A stretch of 64,000 nt of DNA. Origin: Nannobrachium achirus (lineage: Eukaryota > Chordata > Actinopteri > Myctophiformes > Myctophidae). Positions 43,048 to 53,639 of this stretch are shown here, in pieces. The notes under the pieces are model-generated. The model did no database searches and was not told the origin of the DNA. It worked only from the letters and a program-made list of their open reading frames with translations. The position numbers and the translations under genes are program-made. Positions within the stretch are counted from its first letter, which is position 1, and each line of letters starts with the position of its first letter. The stretch covers positions 60,821,756 to 60,885,755 of the forward strand of contig OY997652.1 in NCBI GenBank assembly GCA_963921795.1, read 5' to 3'.

Positions 43048-43545
43048 GTTAGTCAGTGTTAAACACATGACCTACTTGTGTGGGGAAAATTGGCCTTAAA
43101 GGGGAGAACCACCCATTTTCTAAAGATTTGTCTTTTTGGGCTTTCATGCCTTTATTTGATAGGACAGACTGACGGGAAATGGGAGGGAAAGAACGGGAGT
43201 GACATCCGGGAAAGGTCATCCATTTTCTAATTTAGGCTAGATCAGATCTCAGTGGGTAGGCGGTCACCTAGTCCGCCTAACGCTGCGTATGCACCTGTTT
43301 GAGTTATGTGGAAATGGCTTGCAAAGTACACTGTGATGATGTAATCACGGTATACTTTGCGAGCCAAACCACAAAATCAATCCTGCAGTTCTAGGCAACA
43401 CAGAAGGGAGGTGGGTCAATATTGAAAATGGGTGTTTCTCCCCTTTAACCCATCCCTTTTTTTGATGATGGAATCTTTTCAATCTATCTGTACACACCAT
43501 TTTAACCTCCCCTCCCCTCCCTCCCTCTCTGTCTCTCTCTCTCAG
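43048..43545 (+). other. Intron B3-C3
   Basis: GTTAGT donor and CT-rich acceptor. It contains the reversed SINE tail (43122-43215) shared with copy 2 but not the CGGGACTATCGGG insertion. Confidence 0.7.
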
Positions 43546-44726
43546 GAGTGACGTCCCAGCCTTCTCAGACCACGGTCTTCTCATGTTCTGAGAGTCCATA
43601 CACCCTCACATCTCAGGACAAGAAATTCCGTCTGCCAAGTGAGTTGAAGATACACCAACGTGTCCACACTGGAGAAAAACCTTTCCAGTGTAAACATTGT
43701 AATGAGAGTTTCAGATGTACAAATAGTCTGAAGACACACCAGTATGTCCACACTGGAGAAAAACCTTTCCAGTGTAAACATTGTGACAAGAGTTTCACTC
43801 AGTCAGGTTCCCTGGAGGCACACCAGTATGTCCACACTGGAGAAAAACCTTTCCAGTGTAAACATTGTGACAAGAGTTTCACTCAGTCAAGTTCCCTGAA
43901 GGCACACCAGTATGTCCACACTGGACACACTGGAGAAATACCTTTCCAGTGTAAACATTGTAACAAGAGTTTCAGTAAACCATCTGACATGAAGATACAC
44001 CAGCGTGTCCACACTGGAGAAAGACCTTTTCAATGTAAACATTGTGACAAGAGTTTCATTTCATTATATGAACTGAAGCAACACCAGAATGTCCACATTG
44101 GAGAAAAACATTTCCACTGTGAACACTGCGACAGGAATTTCAGTCAGTCAGGTCACCTGAAGACACACCAGCGCGTCCACACTAGAGAAAACCCTTTCAA
44201 ATATAAACATTGTGACAAGAGTTTCACTCAGTCAACTCACATGAAGATACACCAGCGCGTCCACACTGGAGAAAAACCTTTTAAGTGTAAACATTGTAAC
44301 AAGAGTTTCAATCAGTCACGTTCCCTGAAAACACACCAGTTTGTCCACACTGGAGAAAAACCTTTCCAGTGTAAAGATTGTGACAAGAGTTTCAGTAAAC
44401 CATCTGACCTGGAGAAACACCAGCGTGTCTACACTGGAGAAAAACCTTTCCACTGTGAACATTGCGACAAGAGTTTCAGCGAGTCTGGTTCCCTGAAGAA
44501 ACACCAGCTTGTCCACACTGGGAAAAAACCTTTCAATTGTAAACATTGTAACAATTGTTTCAGACAGTCACATTCCCTGAAGACACACCAGTATGTCCAC
44601 ACCGGAGAAAGACCTTTCAAGTGTGAACATTGTGACAAGAGTTTCACTCAGTCAACTCACATGAAGATACACCAGCGCGTCCACACTGGAGAAAAACCTT
44701 TTAAGTGTAAACATTGTAACCAGTAA
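43546..44726 (+). pseudogene. Zinc-finger gene 5, exon C3, 5' part, interrupted by a mobile element
   Basis: In phase with B3. An in-frame deletion of about 80 codons has removed the leader and the cysteine half of finger 1, so VTSQPSQTTVFSCSESPYTL runs directly into DKKFRLPSELK. Twelve further fingers follow. Finger 8 has lost its first cysteine (KYKHC) and finger 10 its last histidine (HQRVY). The reading then enters the Helentron-like insert at 44719 and stops within three codons, leaving a shortened protein of about 390 residues after the exon start. It may still be made, because enough fingers remain; otherwise it is a pseudogene. Confidence 0.75.
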
Positions 44727-45337
44727 GACTCCCTAATCGGGAGATAAGCGACCGTAGGTCTCGCTAGAAGAGGGCCATGTGAGAAATGAGGGGTGGGGTC
44801 TCCGCATTTTTTATGTGAGCTGCAGTGGAGGGGGTCCTCCACTGGGGGCGCCACCACTTTTGCATCCGTTCTGGAGTAGCAGGAGTGGGTGGTCCCCGGG
44901 AATTCCCCGTGAGCAGCCCCGTGGGGGTGGTCATTTGGTCATTTTTGCACATTTGGTATTTTTTTTACACCTGGGGGTCCCCCAGGGACCTGGGAGTCCC
45001 TGGAACTCCGGGGGTCCTTGGAGGTTGTAGTTTGGCAGGCAAGGAGTTTGTGTGGAAATTTTGGCATGGATCGGGCCAACGGTGGCCGAGATATGAGTAG
45101 GGGGAAAGTGTGACGTGTATGTGGTAATGTTTTTACACCTGGGGGTCCCTGGAACTCCAGGGGTCCTTGGAGGTTGTAGTTTGGCAGGCAAGGAGTTTGT
45201 GTGGAAATCTTGGCATGGATCGGGGCAACGGTTGTGGAGATATGAGCAGGGCAAAAGTGTGAAGGACGGACTGACTGACTGACTGACGCACGGACACCTG
45301 GTGGAGCTTTCTGTAGTAAGTGCGACCTACGGTCGCA
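44719..45337 (-). mobile_element. Non-autonomous Helentron-like element inside zinc-finger exon C3
   Basis: The 619-bp insert splits a finger codon run. Joining the flanks restores CATTGTAACAAGAG, seen in all sister fingers. On the minus strand it starts TGCGACCGTAGGTC. It carries the complementary GACCTACGGTCGC about 36 bp inside the 3' end, followed by the hairpin CTCCCGATTAGGGAG and TCTTACTGGT. It lies between two Ts with no target duplication. These are Helentron/Helitron2-type ends. The interior has two near-copies of CCTTGGAGGTTGTAGTTTGG and no helicase. Confidence 0.72.
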
Positions 45338-45585
45338 ACAAGAGTTTCAATCAGTCACGTTCCCTGAAGACACACCAATTTGTCCACACTGGAGAAAAAC
45401 CTTTCCATTGTAAAGATTGTGACAAGAGTTTCAGTAAACCATCTGTCCTGAAGAGACACGAGCATGTCCACACTGGAGAAAAACCTTTCCAGTGTAAACA
45501 TTGCGACAAGAGTTTCCGAAATGCAGGTTACATGAAGAGACACCAGCGTGTCCACTCTGGTGCTTCATCAGTGTGTAGTAAGTAG
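45338..45585 (+). pseudogene. Zinc-finger gene 5, exon C3, 3' part
   Basis: After the insert the finger frame resumes: NKSFNQSRSLKTHQFVH, then two complete fingers (helices KPSVLKR, NAGYMKR) and SGASSVCSK stop. Because the insert is 619 bp (not a multiple of 3) and has its own stop, this part cannot be read through from the upstream half. It keeps the phase-1 GTAAGT donor (45578) facing exon A5. Confidence 0.75.
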
Positions 45586-45827
45586 TAGGACATAAAGGAA
45601 ATAGTATTTATCTAAATAAAATAATGTAAATACATTTTAAGAAAAAAATCCAGGACAGTATTTTGAAATTAATCCTAACAGAGTCCAAATTACCTGATTC
45701 TTCATCAGGCCAAAATGGTGGCAACAAAATGGGCTATTTTGCCGTTGCATGTGTGCAAATACTATTGTTATTCTTGACACCATCGGGTCGTCAGTTATTA
45801 AAGCCTTATTCAATTGCTTCATTTCAG

Positions 45828-45929
45828 ACCAGTCTGTGGAGTCCAGAATGCAGGTGAAGATGAACTCTCCAGACTCAGCCAGGGACATTTCTATTAAACA
45901 GGAGGAACCTGAAGACCACCAGCACCTCA
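45828..45929 (+). CDS. Zinc-finger gene 6, exon A5
   Basis: The 102-bp phase 1-1 exon encodes QSVESRMQVKMNSPDSARD and ISIKQEEPEDHQHLS, identical in protein to A1. The intron to D3 is only 608 bp because most of the A-D intron has been deleted. Confidence 0.78.
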
Positions 45930-46072
45930 GTAAGTTTCATGTGCTTATTCTTTCTCATTTTTAGTTCTGTTGTAGGGCTCAAGGGCTGTCACAATATCTT
46001 ATCTATACGATAATCATGACAATATCTAGATCCATCCATCATTTCAATATCTCTGAAAATTAATCTTTTAGG

Positions 46073-46455
46073 GCACTCTGGTGGCACAGTGGTATAGTAC
46101 CTGCAGCCCCGGAGGTAGTGGATTCCAATCCACCGTGGTGCATCCGGCTTTCCCCGAACATGGGCCAATTGTGTTCGTATGGATGCTCGGTTCATATGAA
46201 CACAATTGGCCCATGTTCGGAAGCCGGGTGAGGAGAGTGATATCACTGCACACATTCCTACGGGCTGGAGTGGCACCTGTCAGCAGGGAGCCCAACTTGA
46301 TTTGGCCGCTGTGGCGACCCCGAAGGTCGTCGGCTCAGGCGCCCAAGCTAAATCATTAGAGCAAGCCCTGGGCTACATCTGTGCAAAGTTTTGCGCTTTA
46401 AGACAAATTTGCACGAAATTAGCATTTGCTCCCCTTACATCCCCACACTAGTTCC
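46073..46455. mobile_element. SINE remnant and filler at a deletion junction
   Basis: The SINE head (46073-46290) keeps box A and the hairpin. At CAGCAGGGAG it is joined to about 160 bp of unfamiliar GC-richer sequence (CCCAACTTGATTTGGCCGC...) that runs to GTTCCACTTTGAAGCTCTGG, where similarity to 8508 resumes. About 2.9 kb present in copy 1 is missing. Confidence 0.55.
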
Positions 46456-46537
46456 ACTTTGAAGCTCTGGCCTGCCCACGGGTAAAAACTGATCTGGAAA
46501 AGCCCTGTTGACTATCATGTTCTTTTTCTGCTCCTAG

Positions 46538-47061
46538 ACATCCTGCACATGGTTGTGTGTAAAGAGGAGGTTTCTCCTGAACAGGAGAGGAGCCCCAGTC
46601 TGCTCCAGGATGAACCAGAGCCCCAACAAATTAAAGAGGAACAGGAGGAACCAGAGCCTCCACACATTAAAGAGGAACAGGAGGAACCAGAGCCTCCACA
46701 CATTAAAGAGGAACAGGAGGAACCAGAGCCCCAACAGATTAAAGAGGAACAGGAGGAGTTACTTCACAGACCAGAGAAGCCTGTTGATGAAGACATCTCT
46801 TCACATTGTTCTGAAGTTGAAGTTGAGCTTGAATCTGACACTGAAGTCACTGAAGACAGTGATGATTGGGGGAAGACAAGTGGAGATGTCCACACTGGAG
46901 AAAAACCTTTTAAATGTAAACATTGTAACAAGAGTTTCACTCAGTCAGGTATCCTGAAGAAACACCAGCGTGTCCACACTAGTATTGAAGTACTCGAGTC
47001 AATGACTTGTCTTGAGTCAGGTCTCGAGTCCGAATTGTCATTGACTCTGTCTTGCCCTTGA
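46538..47061 (+). CDS. Zinc-finger gene 6, terminal exon D3: acidic repeats plus a single finger
   Basis: Starts AC ATC CTG after CTCCTAG, in phase with A5. It encodes [20 protein letters not shown], four 12-residue repeats (first unit [12 protein letters not shown]), the [16 protein letters not shown] linker and one C2H2 finger (helix QSGILKK), then the exonised-repeat tail. Compared with D2, a clean in-frame deletion of five fingers has fused DVHTGEKPF to the last finger. One finger is usually too few for specific DNA binding, so the product may act only through its acidic, SUMO-consensus N-terminal half. Confidence 0.82.
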
Positions 47062-47130
47062 CTATTCAGTCTTGACTCGGACTTGGACAAAGGGACTCGG
47101 GACTCTTCCCCAACTGTGTCCACTAGGAAC
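46981..47130. mobile_element. Exonised repeat supplying the D3 C-terminus
   Basis: Same sequence and junction as 9470 and 30361. It ends with the CTAGGAACAAGAGTC segment. Confidence 0.5.
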
Positions 47131-47429
47131 AAGAGTCAATACAGTGTAATGAAATAATTCTATTATACCCATATTATGAGGAGCCCTGTGATTTTATCAC
47201 ATTATGAGTTTGTTTTACATTATGAGCCATTATTACATTATGAATTGCTACAAGGCTAAGGTTCACACCCGCATCCTGAGGGCCCCAGAGCTGAAGAAGA
47301 TCCAAGTCCTGGGCACTGGGGTGTTTGCATAAGGTGGGGAAAGCTTTTATTTATGAGAACTATCAAGTGCTATTCTTTTTCATATACATTTTATTCAGAT
47401 CAAACGGTATCAGTAATAATAAGGACTGT

Positions 47430-47725
47430 ATAAGTAAGATGTTAACCTTCATCCATTACCCATAATACAAAAGAGAGCAATAAGAATAGTACACAAGGTA
47501 GGGTTTTATGAGCATACAAATAATCTATTTTTGAGTTATTGTACATTGAAGCTTGCTGACTTAGTTGATTTCAAAACTGCTCAACTAATGTTTAAGGCAA
47601 GTAATAAACTACTTCCCGCGAACATTCTGGAAATACATTTTAAACAAGCAAGTGCTCAGACCACTCGAAAGAGTACGTGCATTTCAGTTTGTGGAGTAAA
47701 GATTTGGAACAGTTTGACATAAGAG
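47430..47725 (+). mobile_element. LINE fragment, ORF2 C-terminal end
   Basis: An open stretch gives IIQKRAIRIVHKVGF then LKLADLVDFKTAQLMFKASN and CISVCGVKIWNSLT. Same family as 594-1030. 5'-truncated. Confidence 0.6.
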
Positions 47726-47779
47726 ATTAAACACAATAGAATTATCTTACAATTTAAAAAAAAGACTCAAATCCAATAC

Positions 47780-49480
47780 ACCAACACAGCGTTCTGTCAT
47801 CAGCACGTCATAGCTGGGGGCGGAGTCGAGCGTGGGGGAAAATATTTACCAACCCCTATTAGTAGAATGGGGTTTTCCGTGTTTTTCAAATCCGATTTTT
47901 TAATAGTATAGCGATGTTTTAATTAATTGCAATGTCTTACATTGATTCCTTGGTTGCCAATGGACAGAAAATGATGCATTTAAAATTAAACAGCATTGGG
48001 ATTAAATATTGTCTGATATTATTAAGGATCATCAAAGACCATGGGTTAACTAGACTATCCGTCTGTTATTAGACACTGTTACATTTTCTACATGATAAAT
48101 TAAATTATCATGTCAAAAAACGAAAAGCACAATTATGCAATGATGGTTATAGAGCACATTAAATGAATTCCAGTTGTCTACAGCCATTAACAGCTTGTTA
48201 TCATGCAAGGATTTACACACTGACACGACGCAACACAATCCTATCCTAGTTTCAAACCTGCAGAAAATACTTTTAAACTGGCGTCGATCCTGCCATATAT
48301 TCAAAGATCAGGTCTCTATCCTACTCACTACGACGTGTTCTATAAACATCATTGACGACTTAACGACTGTTGCTTTTATGATATTATAGTAAGTTTAACT
48401 GATCATATATTGTAATTGTGTCTCTATCAGGTTAAAGACATAATGTAAACAGGTTTTGTAGACAGGGTGCTTATTGTGCAACTTTGACGCATGCACGGGG
48501 GATAATCTGAGTCTGATTATAAACCACTTAATTACATTGATTCCTTACTGCAAATGGGCAAAAAACTATCTGCAGTAGAATCGGGATTAATTATTGTCCT
48601 TATAGGACTGGTCGGATCAATGCCATGGTTATCTGACTGATTTAATCACCTGGTAAGAGACACACTTTCACATTTTCATGAACATGATCCGATATCAAAA
48701 AACAAAGGCCATTAATTCAGCAATGATGTTCTTGGAACACGGGAAGGACACAGGAGGAGGATGCCATTGTAAGTGTATTAGGCAATGGGAATGGTTTAAT
48801 ATTGTGGCACGTTTAATTGATTATCTCATATTAATATTAGTGTTTCTATTGAACACTGCATGTGCAAACATGTTTTTGTAACACAGGGAGTAGAGTAGAT
48901 GGAGAGAAAAACAGATCTCCGATCTCATCTCATGCTTGTGTAACTTGGAGATAGCCTACAAACAGGACAGATCTCCCCATCTCAGTCAGTGCTTGTGTAA
49001 TTTGCGGGAATATATTAATTTGACTCTGATTACAAACCACTTTACTCCGACTTCTATGTCCTATATGCCAGGGAGAACATAACCCAATTGCGAGCTTGTT
49101 GATTTTTGGCACTGCATAGATTGGCAATTTGGTGTAGTAGACTGAATATGTGGTCAAAGTAAAGAGTAACATTGGGTCCCGTTTTATTCCAGAGGTTTTG
49201 AAGAGGCAGGAGGAGTAGTTTAGACGAGGTGGCGAGCTACAGCACATCGGTGCGTTAGCCAGTCATTCATAATAGTCTTGTTATCTTAATAAGTGAACTT
49301 TCCGACTGTGGTCAACGTAAAGAGTAAAATTGGGTCCCGTTTTATTCCAGAGGTTTCGAAGAGGCAGGAGGAGTAGTTAAGACGAGGTGGCGAGCTACAG
49401 TAGCTCCGTAGAGCAAAGCGGTGTGTTAGCCAGTCATTCATAATAGGCTTGTTATCTTAATAATTGAACTTTTATACCAT
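47780..49480. repeat. Copy-3-specific block with diverged internal duplications, no gene
   Basis: This block separates CAAATCCAAT from ATACTCTTAACATATTAC, which are near neighbours in copy 2. Two diverged ~600-bp repeats (about 47930 and 48530, landmarks ACATTGATTCCTT and TATCAAAAAACAAAG-like) are followed by a clear ~150-bp tandem duplication (49158-49303 and 49317-49468, GGTCCCGTTTTATTCCAGAG). No reading frame of note. Confidence 0.5.
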
Positions 49481-50777
49481 ACTCTTAACATATTACTGTA
49501 TCTTAAACCATGAATATGTAGGATAGGCATTCTTGATTTGCTATTGTTGATGTATATGGGTTTGACTCACATGTTCCTTTATTTGCATTTACTTCTTTAT
49601 ATGGTGAACCTGTACACTCCTTTAACTACTGTATCCTAAACATGCAGGACAGGCACTCTTTGGTTTGTTATTATGCTGATGTATTTGGGGCTTGTAATTA
49701 CAGTTTCTTTTTATTTACATTCTCTTTATATGGTAAATTTGAACACTTAACATTAATGTATTTTAAACCATTAATACGTAGGATAGGCATTCATAAGCTT
49801 TTTTTAGCTTCAGCCTATTCCTTTTGATCACCTTATTAAACAGTGATTTTGCTTTTGTGGATGACTTGATATGCTTGCTACTGTGAGTTGATCAAATAAA
49901 CTAAACTAAGCAGATCTACAAGGGCAATTGGTATGAATGTGTGCATTGTGTTGAATATGTGTGATAGATATGAATTATGTATGATACATAATTGTATGAT
50001 TGGTGTATGAGGCTCATATGACCTTATAAGGTTATATTGTGAACTCCTATCTGAACTTACAGTATAGGAGACCATGTTATGGTTTTGGTTATACTGTATG
50101 TCACTAGTGGAAAATTACTTCTTGTTATGATCTGGGAACGAATCAATGAATCCCACGGATCTTACTTGTCATATACTGTATTCTTTATATAATACTGTAT
50201 GTAACTTCCATCTTGGAGAAGAGAGAGAATTTTACCAAGCTGCCACTATGGTATGCTCGCTGTTTGTCTTCCTTGTCTGACTCTTCAAATACAACAATTT
50301 AAGATATAGACCTTTGTCTTATTTTGGTTATGGATTTATACATTATCCATATTTTATTTAACTTATTAATTTGTTTATCCAACAATGTGTGCATCATTTT
50401 TTTTTTTTTCAAAACAGAATCTCCAGAGTGCTACAGAGTTGATGTATTTATTGTAGCCTATGTAGGCCAACCCAGAAGTTATGCCCATCATGAGCTCCAA
50501 ACAACCTTCCATTGACAATGCATTAGTACTGCGCCCCCCCGAGTGGCCATTCTCACACCATAAGGAGAAGATGTTCACGCATGGTGGTGTTTTGTCGTTG
50601 CCGTGTCTCTTGGCCAAAAGACAGGCTGTGGTTGAGCTAACGACAAAAAACCAAACAACCTTGCATTGACAATGCATTAGTACGGCGTGCAGTGGCCATT
50701 CTCAGACGATGTTTCACGCATATGTGTGAGTCCAGCCCAAGAACGTATGGCTGTAAGGCTGAGGGAGGTGACTTCAC
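49481..50777. other. Shared flank, no gene seen
   Basis: Homologous to 11880-12103 plus 12734-13900 of interval 1, without the Helentron-like insert (empty site at 49670). A/T-rich. Confidence 0.5.
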
Positions 50778-50785
50778 GCCTGCAG

Positions 50786-51174
50786 CACCCTGTAGACAAT
50801 ATGCCTTCCGGTGTGTTCCAAGATTTCTAGCGGAAGTGCTGCGTTTAACGGACGTTACGTCATGCGGTGCGGGTCTGTTTACTCCCTAGCGAAAAAACTA
50901 AAATAGATTGTAGCTCTTAACTCGCTCTTCATAGGTGTAACATTGCTTGAATCAATGTTTTTGTTTGTATATTGTTTATTGCGAGCGCAACCGACGGAGC
51001 AGGAGACGTAGACCAGATTTTTTCGTGCAGGGAATACGTTTGCAGGAACACCGCACTGTGAAAAAAATACAGCTTCCGGTGAAATTCTCACGGCGGAAGT
51101 TGAACGCTTTCTGCCTTCTATTGTCACCAGGCTTTTCTCTTCGGAGATGAGTAAGCCTGGCTACGCGAGGCTAT
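50786..51174. mobile_element. 389-bp insertion with 8-bp target duplication
   Basis: GCCTGCAG is present at both 50778-50785 and 51175-51182, while interval 1 has it once. The insert starts CACCCTGTAGAC and ends CGCGAGGCTAT. Obvious terminal inverted repeats are lacking. An 8-bp duplication fits hAT- or P-type insertion. Confidence 0.6.
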
Positions 51175-51193
51175 GCCTGCAGCCATACCCGCC

Positions 51194-51435
51194 GCGAGTA
51201 TTCCTACCGTAGGAGACGGGGTTGCATAAATTAGAAGGCGCGGCTTGTGATTGGCTGGAGCGGAGGTCTGGAGCGCTCGGCTATGGTCACTTGGACTGCG
51301 CGGGCGTTTATCGTGCGAAGAGCAGGACCAAGGTCCGCTAGCCTTCACACCGCTTGCAATGTCGTGGACAATAACTGTGACATATCTAACCGTAAAACGA
51401 GCGCTCCTTCAAACACCGTCTCCTACGTTTGGAGC
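51194..51435. mobile_element. Mutator-type MITE (interval 3), internally deleted
   Basis: Same insertion site, target duplication (ATACCCGCC at 51185-51193 and 51436-51444) and ends as 13915-14258, but 102 bp shorter through one internal deletion between GGGCGTTTATCGT and GCGAAGAGC. Confidence 0.75.
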
Positions 51436-51697
51436 ATACCCGCCTCTCTCTTCAAGAGCTGCGTGAACTGAGCAAATATAGAACTACCGGTGGTAGAGAG
51501 AGAGTCGGAAAATATAAGACTTCCGGTTTGATTTATTCGCCTTCAAAATAAAATGCTCGTATATAATGCCATTGAAAAACGTAGAATTTGCAGATTATAT
51601 GCTCATTAAAAATATAAATTAGGCATTTGAACAAAGTCATATAACAAAAAATATGTTTGTGTAAAAAAAGTTTAAACAAAACATATATCTAAATAGA

Positions 51698-52388
51698 TGA
51701 TGTTCACTGGAGTGCATATCCTTTACAAATTGGACACTGGAGAACAGACAGCTCTTCGTGTCAGAACTTTGGACACACGTTCGGGGAGACCTCCTCTACC
51801 ACACCTCACTGTCCGCTAAGCGGGAGAGGCGGCATTGCAAAATGTGCTGGCCTACCAGTGCAGCCAGGTGCTAAAAAAGGACTCAAATGGCACTGTTTTC
51901 CGACTCTAGTGGGCGCTGGAGAGCAGGCGGCTCTTCGTGTCGGCACTTTTGACACACGCACTCGCTCACAGAGACCTCCTCTACCACATCACACTCTCCG
52001 CTAAGCGCGAGAGGTGGCATTGCAAGTGCTGCTGGCCGTCCAGTGCAGCCAGGAGCACAAAAAGACTTCAAAAGGCGCCGTTTTCCGACTCTAGTGGGCG
52101 CTGGACAGCAGCTGGCTCTTCGTGTCTGCACTTTTGACACACGCAAGCGTTCACAGAGACCTCCTCTACCACACCACACTCTCCGCTAAGCCGGCGGAGA
52201 GGCGCTAGGCCGGAGAGGCGGCATAGCAAAATTTGCTATGCCGCCTCTCCGGCTTAGCGGAGAGTGTGGTGTGGTAGAGAAGGTCTCTGTGAACGCTTGC
52301 GTGTGTCAAAAGTGCCGACTTGAAGAGCTGTCTGTTTTCCAGTGTCCGATTTGTAAAGGCTATGCACTCCATATGAGAGCATTTATCT
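51698..52388. mobile_element. Foldback element with both arms (interval 3)
   Basis: Three forward subrepeats (51698 onward), a perfect palindromic centre at about 52215-52245 (CGGCATAGCAAA/TTTGCTATGCCG) and a shorter inverted right arm ending CCAGTGTCCGATTTGTAAAG. It is the parent form of the one-armed copy at 14501-14986. Confidence 0.72.
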
Positions 52389-52934
52389 ATTTATGTATAT
52401 TTCTTTATTTTTACACATACACATAATTTTTGTTGTTGGCCTATAGCTTCAATTAAATGCTTAAGAGTAGTTCATCACTTTTCAACCTGTCTTCATATAA
52501 TAGGTCCTCACTAATGTTCATGATAAAATATTGCAATTATTTTCTACTCAGTCCAAGTCTCCTAGGAGAGCTGTGGGAAGTTCAGAATCCATTGTCTTGT
52601 GACATCATCATTTTCCCCCAAAAAATGTATCAATATTTTTGAAAAGAATATTTAGATTTTTATTATCGCGAGAACAATGGCTTCCACTTTAAAATTGCAA
52701 CTTTTCAGGAATAGAAAGCCTGCAGTTTCTATAAGCTGGATTGGCAATCGATGAAGTCACAAGACGATGGGTTTCTGACCTGCCCACAGCCCTCCTCTGG
52801 AAAAAAGAAATATATGAACATAGGTTGAAAAGTGGTGGAGTGCCCCTTTAATCTATATGTTTAACGTACGTGTATAAAATTTATCATTTTTCAATGGCGT
52901 TAGGGGTAGGCTACTCTTATTCTGAAGAGATCGA

Positions 52935-53045
52935 TACCGGAAGTCTTATATTTGCTGGCACTAAATTTGCTCACAGAACATAGCCCGAAAACAGCAGGGT
53001 GAACGAACAGCGTGTATCAAAACATGAAGATACAGTAAAGGTCAG
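52935..53045 (+). promoter_or_regulatory. Candidate promoter and non-coding first exon (copy 3)
   Basis: CCGGAAGT at 52937 and the conserved block ending ACAGTAAAG|GTCAGT (donor at 53041). Homologous to 15488-15600. The A' exon that follows in other copies has been deleted here. Conservation evidence only. Confidence 0.22.
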
Positions 53046-53216
53046 TGTTATAGGCTACGTTTGCGGTGCACAAGCCTTTGTGTAATTGGTGTCGAACAGT
53101 AAAGAGTGACAGGCTGTCTCGTTGTGAAAACGGGAGAAATCCATGAACAATTAAAGTTTGTTTGTGAGGGCTAATGCTAAGCTAAGGAACCTAGAATTAT
53201 ATAAATATTTGCCCGT

Positions 53217-53395
53217 TAATTGATTGATTTAAGACTTTATTAGAAGTTTGCATAGGAAAAGGTACAGCTTCATGACGGTACAGTTCACTGGTACAAGGTC
53301 AACTAAAAGGAGATCCTAGAAAGCACTTGGCATATTTGCACAGGAAAACCATCTAAGTAGGCTATCTCATATAACATTGAATGACGTATACACAG
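53217..53395 (-). mobile_element. CR1/Rex1-like LINE 3' end (interval 3)
   Basis: Same 3' tail as 15775-15944. It runs into copy-3-specific sequence after GACGTATACACAGTATAGG. Confidence 0.55.
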
Positions 53396-53639
53396 TATAG
53401 GCTACTATGCATCAAGCATCTATCAAGCATCTATACTGGAGCAATTGGTGGCAAACCTAAACCAGAATGTTTAGCTACATATTCTCACAAACACCTCTCA
53501 CAAACATAGCCACCACGTCGAACAAACGTGAAAATGTACAACTGTCCACATTTTAAACATGCCACTCTTTGAACCGCATTTATTTCAATTTAACAACATC
53601 TCGCCTCACGCAGAGCAGCCAGTCCTGACAGTATTCTGA

